From: Thermogladius sp023256015
GTDB lineage: Archaea > Thermoproteota > Thermoprotei_A > Sulfolobales > Desulfurococcaceae
Assembly (NCBI RefSeq): GCF_051131135.1
Contig: NZ_CP151274.1
Location: 1,262,528 to 1,326,527 of the forward strand
Direction: 5' to 3'
Length of the DNA: 64,000 bases
Part shown: one piece after another, positions 57,171 to 64,000 of the stretch
Numbering within the stretch: position 1 is the first letter of the stretch
Layout of the letters: every line of letters starts with the position of its first letter
Translations under genes and position numbers: made by a program
Notes under the pieces: model-generated
What the model was told of the DNA's origin: nothing
Database searches by the model: none
What the model saw: the letters and a program-made list of their open reading frames with translations, nothing else

Positions 57171-58413
57171 GTCCCTCCTCAAGAGGGAAGTGAAGGCCAT
57201 CGTCAAGAACCCGGGCTTCCTCGTAGCGCTCTTAGTGATACCCCTCTTCTACGTATCCCTAGGCTCCTTCATGAACACGGGGATAAGGTCGGTGGTCAAC
57301 CAGAATACAGGTGTAATCGGGGTTGTAGACGAGGACAACACGACCTTGTCTAGGGCTTTCGTAGCCTACTTAAACAACACGCTGAACGGCAGGGTGAGAC
57401 TCGTCACAGGCGTCTCTGAGCTACCTGGTTTCAGCACAATAGTTGTAATACCGAGAGGCTTCGGCAGCGAGGCCCTCAACTCGACTCCCAGGCTAGTCAC
57501 GTACACGCCTCTCGGCTCCCTGTCGCTCACCAGCATAGGCTCTCTACCACCCCTACTGCTGCAGGGCTCTTTCAACGAGGCGCTCAGGTACGCCTTGGCG
57601 GCTTTGAGGTCGAACACTACTATAAACTTCTACAGCAACACGACAGTCGGTCTAGACATAAAGATAGTGTACGAAGGGAGGGTGCTCGACTACGGAAGGG
57701 TGAACACCGACATCGGGTTCGGTATAGCATCGACCTTCGTCGTCGCAATACTTATGTCCTTCACTATGGGCTTCGCCACTCAAGCAAGCGCCGTGGAGAA
57801 GGCTGAGAAGGCCTTCGAGCTGCTCCTGTCGCAGCCTGTTAGGAGGGTTTACATAGCGCTGGCTAAGATCGTAGCCTCTATCGTAGCGGCCGTCATAATG
57901 GGGGCCGTGCTATTCGGCAGTCTCTTCGTGTCCCTCTTCAGCATGTCTCTCTCAAGCCAGCTAACCCCCCAAGCCGCGGGTGTGAGCTACCCCGCTACGT
58001 CTCAAGTGATCGACCTGAACACGATACTGTTCATGCTGGTCACAGCGGTACTGGGCACACTTCTTTCAGGCGGTCTGGGTGTGGTCATTGGGGGCCTGGT
58101 CAGCGACGAGAGGACTGCCGGCATAATTGTGACCCCGCTTACGATGGTTATGCTCGGGCTCGCCATAATAGTCCAGTTCACCGGGCTGGGCCTCAACACG
58201 CTCACCTCCGTAGTCTCGGGCCTCACGGTCGCCCCGATGCCGCTGTTGCTGAGCCTGTCGAGTACCATTGGAGACTACACGTACTTCTACGTGGCTCTTG
58301 CCTCGAGCTTAGCAGAAGTGGTTGCTGTAAACGTGCTCGCCTTCAAGGTCTACAACAGCGAATTCGTCGTGACAGGTCTACAACTAAGAGGGAGGGTAAG
58401 AGGGAGGAGCTAG
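57160..58413 (+). CDS. ABC-2 type exporter permease (NatB-like)
   Basis: 417 aa. One N-terminal membrane segment (LVALLVIPLFYVSLGS), a large extracellular domain (about 40-185) with many Asn-x-Ser/Thr sites, then five to six segments from about 190 on. The N-terminus SLLKREVKAIVKNPGFL is typical of ABC-2 permeases. Substrate unknown. It converges with the transglutaminase-like gene, overlapping it by four bases. Confidence 0.88.
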   Translation: MVFRSLLKREVKAIVKNPGFLVALLVIPLFYVSLGSFMNTGIRSVVNQNTGVIGVVDEDNTTLSRAFVAYLNNTLNGRVRLVTGVSELPGFSTIVVIPRGFGSEALNSTPRLVTYTPLGSLSLTSIGSLPPLLLQGSFNEALRYALAALRSNTTINFYSNTTVGLDIKIVYEGRVLDYGRVNTDIGFGIASTFVVAILMSFTMGFATQASAVEKAEKAFELLLSQPVRRVYIALAKIVASIVAAVIMGAVLFGSLFVSLFSMSLSSQLTPQAAGVSYPATSQVIDLNTILFMLVTAVLGTLLSGGLGVVIGGLVSDERTAGIIVTPLTMVMLGLAIIVQFTGLGLNTLTSVVSGLTVAPMPLLLSLSSTIGDYTYFYVALASSLAEVVAVNVLAFKVYNSEFVVTGLQLRGRVRGRS

Positions 58414-59666
58414 CCCCCGCCTGAAACCAAGCTGCTCAGGTAGCCTGCTACGTCGCCTACATCGCTCGACGTATAGTATACGCTGTAGCCTACGAGGTAG
58501 AACCTGTACTGGGGGTAGCCAAGAGAGGCCCAGTAACTGCTCCAGGACCTCATGATCGAGGCGATGTCGCCGGAGGACGGGGCGTAGTTGCTCCTCACTT
58601 TTACGAGGCTCGCGAACCCGTTGGAGAGTAACCAGGCCTTGACGTCTGGGTGGACAGAGAGTGGCGGTACCCTCACTGTGTAGGTGGAGGCCACCCGGGC
58701 GAGGTCGATCCTCAAGAACCAGCTGTACCCGTTGAACCAGTCGCCGGCGAGGTCTATCAAGTACCAGGCACCGCCAGCGTAGGTCACCACGGCTACGTGC
58801 CCGTAACCCCGGCTCTCGAAAGCCACCAGGTACGTGTAGTTGTAGCCCCTAGAGTAGAGGTAGGAGAAGACGAACAACGCCAAGTCGTCGCAGTCCCCAC
58901 CCCTGTCGATCAGTGTCTCGTTGACGGGTTTCCAGTAGTCCCTCAGCACTACCGGGTCGTACTGGTAGTAGAAGTTCACGAGCGTGTAATTGACTAAGGC
59001 ATCTATCAGATTGTCCCGCGGGAGGGCCAGGTCGAGACTGCCGGCCAACTTAACGTTTAGTGTGATGAACGAGTTCACGTAGCTCGTGTTGCTGCTGATC
59101 AGTGTCGGTACGCCGAGGGGTTGCGAGACCGCTGCCCTGAGAGAGTGTAGCTCGTCGCTCACGAGGAGGAGCTGGTCGAGGAAGAATGACTGGTTCCCGG
59201 CAAGCCACGACCTCACAATCTCAAGCTCGGCACTCAGGTTCCCAGCCAACTCGACGTAGTGGCTCAGATTGCCCCTCAGTGCGCTGACAAGGCTCTCGTA
59301 GTAGGTTATGTTGTTCACCAGGCTTCTGTTAAGTAGCTCGACCTCCCGCTCGTACTCCGCTAGCAACTGCTTGTAGTAGGATGCGTTGCCCTGGAGCCAG
59401 GCCACCACCTGTTGGTATTCTGCGTAGGTCGCGTTGTACCGGCCTTCTAGCTCTCTGTAGCGTAGCTGTAGGCTGGAGTACTCCGCCGAGACCTCCGCAA
59501 GCGTCTTATTCAGGCTGCTCAAGAGTGCGGAGTAGGACTCGTTTTCTCGCGTGAGTCTGTCGACTTCGCTCTTCTCGCTGTACAAGGCGAGCGAGGTGTA
59601 GAGGAGCGAGACTAGTAGCGCAAGTATGACCAGTACTGTAGCCCACTTAACCATCTGGGACACCAC
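58410..59666 (-). CDS. Membrane-anchored extracellular transglutaminase-like protein with coiled coil
   Basis: 418 aa. An N-terminal anchor helix (about 7-29), a long coiled-coil stalk (30-175) with many Asn-x-Ser/Thr glycosylation sites, and a transglutaminase-like domain with an intact triad Cys259 (GGDCDDLA), His290 (YGHVAVV) and Asp305 (YLIDLAGDW). Archaeal members are thought to be proteases or peptide-crosslinking enzymes at the cell surface. Start GTG 59666 or ATG 59654. Confidence 0.82.
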   Translation of the reverse strand: MVSQMVKWATVLVILALLVSLLYTSLALYSEKSEVDRLTRENESYSALLSSLNKTLAEVSAEYSSLQLRYRELEGRYNATYAEYQQVVAWLQGNASYYKQLLAEYEREVELLNRSLVNNITYYESLVSALRGNLSHYVELAGNLSAELEIVRSWLAGNQSFFLDQLLLVSDELHSLRAAVSQPLGVPTLISSNTSYVNSFITLNVKLAGSLDLALPRDNLIDALVNYTLVNFYYQYDPVVLRDYWKPVNETLIDRGGDCDDLALFVFSYLYSRGYNYTYLVAFESRGYGHVAVVTYAGGAWYLIDLAGDWFNGYSWFLRIDLARVASTYTVRVPPLSVHPDVKAWLLSNGFASLVKVRSNYAPSSGDIASIMRSWSSYWASLGYPQYRFYLVGYSVYYTSSDVGDVAGYLSSLVSGGG

Positions 59667-59726
59667 ACAGAAAGAGCTCCAGCGCTATACTAGGTGAGCT
59701 TTCCGTATCCTTAAAGCTTACGATCC

Positions 59727-59975
59727 CTAGAGCTTACGCAGGCTTTCGGGGGCTTGCCTGACGGCCCGCGCGATCTCTTCGGCGTGAACCCTGGTCAAGT
59801 GGAGGTAAAGGCCCCTCTTAGTGAACGGCCCCCTCCCGCAGACCCCGCAGTACAGCATCCCCTTCTTGACCTTGACAAGGTAGTCGGGGTTTTCTCTGAG
59901 GAACCTCAATACCCTTGCGGCGTCTCTAACGCTCACCGTCGAGTCGTCGACGCTGAGCCTCAGCGCAACTCTCAC
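59727..59975 (-). CDS. Small C2H2 zinc-finger protein
   Basis: 82 aa from a GTG start. YCGVCGRGPFTKRGLYLHLTRVH (ligands in CGVCG and HLTRVH) is a classical Cys2His2 finger, CxxC-x12-H-x4-H, near residues 43-64, preceded by a helical N-terminal part. Such single-finger proteins are common in Thermoproteota and bind DNA or proteins; the target is unknown. Confidence 0.7.
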   Translation of the reverse strand: MRVALRLSVDDSTVSVRDAARVLRFLRENPDYLVKVKKGMLYCGVCGRGPFTKRGLYLHLTRVHAEEIARAVRQAPESLRKL

Positions 59976-60147
59976 AGTATACCTTACTACGTCGTACTCC
60001 AGAGCGCTCGTATCTCAACCCCGTTGGAAAATTGGTCTGTTTGCGTTTTTAAACGGCATGGCAACTAGTAGGTAGGCTTTTTTCAAGCGAGTCAATTTAT
60101 CCTTATATACCAAAAGGGGAATCCTCTATTCAGGCACAGGTGGGACC

Positions 60148-61323
60148 TTGGAAAAAGTTTACGTTGTGGGCGCCGGGATGACCAAGATCGGCAGGTTCTT
60201 CGAAAAGAGTGCTAGAGGCCTGTTTTCCGAGGCCCTGTGGAAGGCGATAGAGGACGCCGGGGGTTTGAGGCCGGACGCGGTCGTTGTGGGCAACATGACG
60301 TCCAGCGTGCTGATGGAGCAGGACGACCTAGGGCCTCTCCTAGTGGACTTCGCCGGGCTCAGAGGTCTGCCCGCTTTCAAAGTAGAGGCAGCCTGCGGTA
60401 GCGGCGGGGCGGCCGTGTACACAGGCTACGCGCTCGTGAAGTCGGGTTTAGCAGACGTCGTCGCTGTGGGAGGCGTGGAGAAGCTTACGGAGGGCGTCAC
60501 GAGCGAGACCACGAAGGCCCTCGCCCAGGCCTCAGACGCTCAGTACGAGCTGATCTACGGGGCAACTTTCACGGGCCTGAACGCCATGGTAATGAGGTAC
60601 TACATGGAGAAGTTCGGATACAACCGGGAGGACTTCGCCTACTGGCCGCTTAGGATGCACGAGTACGCGTCTTACAACCCGTACGCGCAGCTCCCTAGAA
60701 AGACGACTCTCGAAGCCATCCTCAACAGCCCACTAATAGCCGACCCGATCCGCCTATTCGACGCCTCCCCTATAGGAGACGGCGCTGCAGTAGTGATCCT
60801 TGTCAGAGGCGAGGAGCGGGCGAAAGAAGTCGCGAAGAAGACGGGTAAGGACGTCCTGGTAGAGCTGGCCTCTGTGGCTATGGCCACCGACAGCGTCGAC
60901 CTGGCCTCGAGGAGAGACCTCTTGACAATGGAGTCGACTGTCACGGCGGCGAGTGAGGCCGTCAAGCGCGCCGGCATTTCCCTTAAAGACGTCGACTACG
61001 CAGAGGTTCACGACGCCTTCAGCATAACGGGCTTCCTCGCCCTGGAGGATATCGGCTTTGCCCCTAAGGGGGAGGCACCGAAGCTCTGGAGAGAGGGCAG
61101 GTTCGCCAAGGGTGACAAGCCCGAGGTGAACTTCAGTGGTGGGCTCAAGGCGAGGGGGCACCCTGTCGGGGCAACTGGCGTGTACCAGGTCGCCGAGGCC
61201 TACCTCCAGTTGAGAGGGGACTTCCCGGGCTACAAGGCGTCGTCGCCCGAGATCGCGCTTGCTCACAACATCGGTGGTGTTGGGACTATCACGGCGATCA
61301 GCGTACTGAGGAGGACGAAGTGA
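60148..61323 (+). CDS. Thiolase-family acyl-CoA acetyltransferase (SCP2/archaeal type)
   Basis: 391 aa from a TTG with CAGGTGGG upstream. Catalytic Cys83 (EAACGSGG), His288 (EVHDAF) and His338 (GGLKARGHPVGATG) are present. The second cysteine of bacterial thiolases (CxG near the C-terminus) is replaced in HNIGGVG, as in SCP2-type and archaeal enzymes. In many archaea the gene sits with HMG-CoA synthase and a DUF35 protein for the mevalonate pathway; here neither is present, and it overlaps a biotin-dependent carboxyltransferase gene instead. Confidence 0.88.
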   Translation: MEKVYVVGAGMTKIGRFFEKSARGLFSEALWKAIEDAGGLRPDAVVVGNMTSSVLMEQDDLGPLLVDFAGLRGLPAFKVEAACGSGGAAVYTGYALVKSGLADVVAVGGVEKLTEGVTSETTKALAQASDAQYELIYGATFTGLNAMVMRYYMEKFGYNREDFAYWPLRMHEYASYNPYAQLPRKTTLEAILNSPLIADPIRLFDASPIGDGAAVVILVRGEERAKEVAKKTGKDVLVELASVAMATDSVDLASRRDLLTMESTVTAASEAVKRAGISLKDVDYAEVHDAFSITGFLALEDIGFAPKGEAPKLWREGRFAKGDKPEVNFSGGLKARGHPVGATGVYQVAEAYLQLRGDFPGYKASSPEIALAHNIGGVGTITAISVLRRTK

Positions 61324-62885
61324 TGTCGAAAAGCCACGAAGACCTGTTAAACGAGCTCAGAGGTATTAGAGATAGGAGCGTGATCGGGGGCGGGCAGGAC
61401 AAGATAGAGGCGCAGCGCAAGAAGGGGAAGCTCTGGGTCAGGGACAGGCTGAACCTGCTGCTGGACAAGGACAGCTTCCAGGAGATACAGTGGCTCAGGA
61501 CGCACCGCAGCACGTTCTTCGGTATGGACAAGGTGAAGATCTACGGGGACGGTGTCATAATTGGCTACGGAAGGGTCGACGGTAGGCCTGTCTTCGTGTA
61601 CGCACAGGACTTCACAGTCTTCGGGGGTAGCATAGGCGAAGTCCACGGAGAGAAGATAGCCCACCTGATCGAGATGGCGGTCAGGTACGGCGCACCGGTG
61701 ATAGGCCTATACGACTCGGGTGGAGCCCGCATCCAAGAGGGGGTGGCGAGCCTACACAGCTCCGGCTTGCTGTTCGCGGCCAACGTCAAGGCGAGCGGTG
61801 TGGTACCCCAGATAGCAGTTATGCTGGGGCCGTGCGCCGGCGCCGCCTCGTACAGCCCCGCTCTCATGGACTTTGTCGTCATGGTTAAGCAGGCATACAT
61901 GTTCATCACCGGCCCTGAGGTGGTCAAGGCGGCGACGGGCGTCGAGGTGACCTTCGAGGAGCTGGGCGGGGCCCACGTCCACGCCACTAAGAGCGGTGTG
62001 GCCCACATCGTCGCGGACGACGAGCAGACGGCCTTCGCGCTGACGAGGAAGCTACTGTCCTACCTCCCGAGCAACTCGAACGAGGAGCCCCTGTATATCC
62101 CGACGGAGGACCCCGTTGAGAGGAGGCTGGACAACCTGTACGCCGTTGTCCCTACAGACCCCGTAAAGCCCTTCGACGTAAAGGAGGTCGTGGTGAGCGT
62201 GGCTGACAACGGGGAGTTCCTAGAGATACAGCCCGAGTTCGCCAAGTCCGCTGTCGTGGGGTTCGCCAGGGTGGGAGGGCACAGCGTGTGCGTTGTCGCG
62301 AACCAGCCGGCCGAGAAGGGAGGGGTCATAGACATTGACGCCTCTAACAAGATCGCGAGGTTCGTAAGGTTCTGCGACGCGTTCAACTTGCCTATTATAA
62401 CGTTCGTGGACACACCCGGCTTCATGCCCGGTGTAGACCAAGAACACGGCGGGATTATAAGGCACGGGGCCAAGATCCTCCACGCGTACGCTGACGCGAC
62501 CGTCCCAAAGATAACCGTGATCATGAGGAAGGCGTATGGCGGCGCCTACATTGCCATGGGCAGTAAGTCGCTGGGCGCCGACATCACCTACGCCTGGCCC
62601 ACAGCGGAGATCGCCGTCATGGGCCCGGAGAGCGCGGTGAGGATCCTCTACAGGAAGGAGGCCGAGACGAGGCCCGACCCCGCTAAGTTCTACGAGGAGA
62701 AGACCCAGGAGTACAGGAGAATCTTCGCCAACCCGTACTTGTCAGCGGAGCTCGGCTACGTCGACGACGTCATAGACCCTGCGGAGACGAGGTTCAAGAT
62801 CGCGACGGCTCTAGACTTCGTGAAGAGGAAGAGGGAGGAGTACGTCGGGATAGTTCCGAAGAAGCACTCCAACATACCGTTGTAG
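61323..62885 (+). CDS. Biotin-dependent acyl-CoA carboxyltransferase (propionyl-CoA carboxylase beta / methylmalonyl-CoA decarboxylase alpha)
   Basis: 520 aa from the ATG at 61323, sharing a base with the thiolase stop (TGATG). Crotonase-type tandem domains: GVIIGYGRVDGRPVFVYAQDFTVFGGS (core VYAQDFTVFGGS), SGGARIQEGV, and the second-half FVDTPGFMPGVDQEHGGIIRHGAK (core DTPGFMPGVDQEHGGIIR) with AYGGAYIAMGSK. It transfers CO2 between carboxybiotin and an acyl-CoA. With the carrier protein that follows it could be part of a carboxylase or a Na+-pumping decarboxylase. Confidence 0.92.
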   Translation: MSKSHEDLLNELRGIRDRSVIGGGQDKIEAQRKKGKLWVRDRLNLLLDKDSFQEIQWLRTHRSTFFGMDKVKIYGDGVIIGYGRVDGRPVFVYAQDFTVFGGSIGEVHGEKIAHLIEMAVRYGAPVIGLYDSGGARIQEGVASLHSSGLLFAANVKASGVVPQIAVMLGPCAGAASYSPALMDFVVMVKQAYMFITGPEVVKAATGVEVTFEELGGAHVHATKSGVAHIVADDEQTAFALTRKLLSYLPSNSNEEPLYIPTEDPVERRLDNLYAVVPTDPVKPFDVKEVVVSVADNGEFLEIQPEFAKSAVVGFARVGGHSVCVVANQPAEKGGVIDIDASNKIARFVRFCDAFNLPIITFVDTPGFMPGVDQEHGGIIRHGAKILHAYADATVPKITVIMRKAYGGAYIAMGSKSLGADITYAWPTAEIAVMGPESAVRILYRKEAETRPDPAKFYEEKTQEYRRIFANPYLSAELGYVDDVIDPAETRFKIATALDFVKRKREEYVGIVPKKHSNIPL

Positions 62886-62886
62886 A

Positions 62887-63402
62887 CTACTTCAACGTGA
62901 CTAGAGGAGCGTCTTTCCCCACGGCCTGCCCTCTCTGAACGTGCACCTCTAGAACCTCGCCCTCCAGGTGGGACTTTACCTCGATCACCATTTTCATGGA
63001 CTCCATTACCGCGACGACGTCTCCTTGCTTGACCCTGTCCCCCTTCTTCACCTTGACCTCCACTATCCTCCCGGAGATGGGGGCCTTGATAACCCTACCG
63101 CCCGGCTCTACGGGCTTCGCCTCCTCGGATACTTTCCTCTTTACCGGCGCCTCGTAGATCTCCGAGATGCTGCTCACGAGGAGGGGCTGGGTGTTGATGT
63201 ACGCGTGCTCGCCTGCCAGTAGTATGGAGAAGTATACCCCGTCGTAGTCCAGAATGACCCTGTCAGGGTCGTGTTTAATGACCTTCATCTCAACTTGTTT
63301 ACCGTCCGGCAGGACGACAAAGACCTTGTCCTTCTCCGCCTTGTCGATTACTAGGTCGATCGTCAGCCCGTAGACCGTTTTCACTTTCATTTTTCTTGGC
63401 AT
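62887..63402 (-). CDS. Biotin carboxyl carrier protein
   Basis: 171 aa. The C-terminal biotinyl domain (about 100-171) has ESMKM with Lys137 as biotin site and a Pro-rich hinge (VEPGGRVIKAPISGR). The N-terminal 90 residues are a beta-rich domain of unknown role. It converges with the carboxyltransferase gene with two bases between stops. The ATG at 63402 follows TTGCGAGGT; minus CAATTATTTG near 63425-63434 could be a TATA element. Confidence 0.9.
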   Translation of the reverse strand: MPRKMKVKTVYGLTIDLVIDKAEKDKVFVVLPDGKQVEMKVIKHDPDRVILDYDGVYFSILLAGEHAYINTQPLLVSSISEIYEAPVKRKVSEEAKPVEPGGRVIKAPISGRIVEVKVKKGDRVKQGDVVAVMESMKMVIEVKSHLEGEVLEVHVQRGQAVGKDAPLVTLK

Positions 63403-63493
63403 AACAAACCTCGCAACCGTCTTTCAAATAATTGAACCAGGGTCTGAACTCAATTTATTAAGTCTAAAACTTAAAAAACGTTACCTAAAGCAG

Positions 63494-64000
63494 CTATCCA
63501 AATCCTCTCAAGTAGAGGCCTACGTCGAAGATGTTCCTGAAAACCCTTGACCCTGTGTCCCACCTCGCTACACCGACCACGAGCCCGTCTACGCCGTCAA
63601 CGACTGCCACGTAGCTGTCGACGGGTGGGTAGATCTCCAGGACGCTCTCGAGGAGGAGGTCGTTCCCGTACAGGAACGCTTTCACCCCTTGCTCGGACGC
63701 CTTGACCGCGGCTACCAGCCCGAACCTTTCAAAGACCTTCTCGTAGAGCGCCGGAGTCGGCACTACGTGTCTTTTCACCACGACGGCCAACGCGTCGCCC
63801 GAGAACAAGGTGCGGGGTGCTGTGGCCCGAGCCTCGTACAGCACGCAGACGGCACCGAAGCAGGTCTCCTCGAGCCTATGGGGGTTGAAGAACTCGCTGG
63901 CCTCCACGCCGAGGGCTTCCGAGAAGTACCTAAGCAGCTTCGCGACGTGGCCTCTAGGAGCTGGGCCGTTGTAGAACTTGATCTTGTGCTCCTCCCTCAA
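63494..64000 (-). CDS. Nip7-like PUA-domain protein, truncated by the window edge
   Basis: 168 codons are visible; the start is at or beyond the right edge (a TTG is the last visible codon). A pre-PUA-like alpha/beta domain (about 1-75) precedes a PUA domain with EQGVKAFLYGNDLLLESV and the closing VDGLVVGVARWD; the FLYGND block is typical of archaeal Nip7 relatives that bind RNA and help make ribosomes or modify RNA. Confidence 0.6.
   Translation of the reverse strand: MREEHKIKFYNGPAPRGHVAKLLRYFSEALGVEASEFFNPHRLEETCFGAVCVLYEARATAPRTLFSGDALAVVVKRHVVPTPALYEKVFERFGLVAAVKASEQGVKAFLYGNDLLLESVLEIYPPVDSYVAVVDGVDGLVVGVARWDTGSRVFRNIFDVGLYLRGFG

Noticed and set aside
1..64000. CRISPR arrays, insertion sequences, transposases, integrases and origin-type repeats
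   Set aside because: None seen by reading; no regularly spaced direct repeats, terminal inverted repeats or transposase motifs were found.

Overview
The window looks like a contiguous piece of chromosome from a hyperthermophilic, anaerobic, fermentative crenarchaeote (Thermoproteota, most like Desulfurococcales). Signs of this are archaeal TATA-type promoters 25-40 bases before starts, many GTG/TTG starts, AGG/AGA arginine and ATA isoleucine codons, an archaeal-type ArgRS, superoxide reductase instead of superoxide dismutase, a tungsten-type aldehyde oxidoreductase, a group 4 [NiFe] hydrogenase with Mrp-type antiporter subunits, and oligopeptide and branched-chain amino acid importers. The genus is not determined; the GC-rich sequence argues against the AT-rich genera of the order.

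Layout. 1-13 kb, all minus strand: the start of a FucU/RbsD-like gene; an ion-translocating hydrogenase operon (small subunit, ferredoxin, fused HycE-like large subunit, NuoH-like subunit, a NuoL-tail-like protein, two antiporter-like subunits, a four-cluster ferredoxin and a GltD/NfnB-like flavoprotein); then a separate Mrp operon (mrpF, mrpG, mbhD-like, a fused mbhE-F, mrpC, mrpE, mrpD). 13-18 kb: an HtrA protease, two regulators (PRTase-like and Lrp-like), superoxide reductase, an iron alcohol dehydrogenase, a thioredoxin-fold protein and a 366-base GC-rich non-coding segment. 18.5-24 kb: an oligopeptide ABC importer. 24-27 kb: an accessory-looking island with long non-coding stretches, a 24-codon microgene, a bactofilin-like beta-helix protein, a winged-helix protein and a ferritin-like/encapsulin fusion, then tRNA-Arg(CCT).

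27-44 kb: tRNA-modification genes (ThiI with rhodanese, a THUMP protein, a TtuA/NcsA-type thiolase and a PAPS-reductase-like protein), phosphate uptake (PiT plus DUF47), a GAPOR-like enzyme, ArgRS with a large insertion, a class III aminotransferase, a YkoE-like ECF S component and pyrK-pyrD. 43.5-52.9 kb: a complete liv operon, the ECF T/A module that probably works with YkoE, and a sugar nucleotidylyltransferase next to a degenerate phosphohexomutase. 53-64 kb: an M32 carboxypeptidase, a CDF transporter, a DHPS-like protein, an ABC-2 exporter, a secreted transglutaminase-like protein, thiolase plus biotin-dependent carboxyltransferase plus biotin carrier, and an edge-truncated Nip7-like PUA protein.

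How it fits together. Imported peptides and amino acids are hydrolysed and oxidised with ferredoxin-linked enzymes such as GAPOR, and reductant is disposed of as H2 by the membrane hydrogenase while ions are pumped. The least ordinary items are the encapsulin island, a paired operator shared by the distant ykoE and ecfA genes, the flavoprotein-linked hydrogenase with three antiporter-like subunits, and the unexplained structured non-coding segments.
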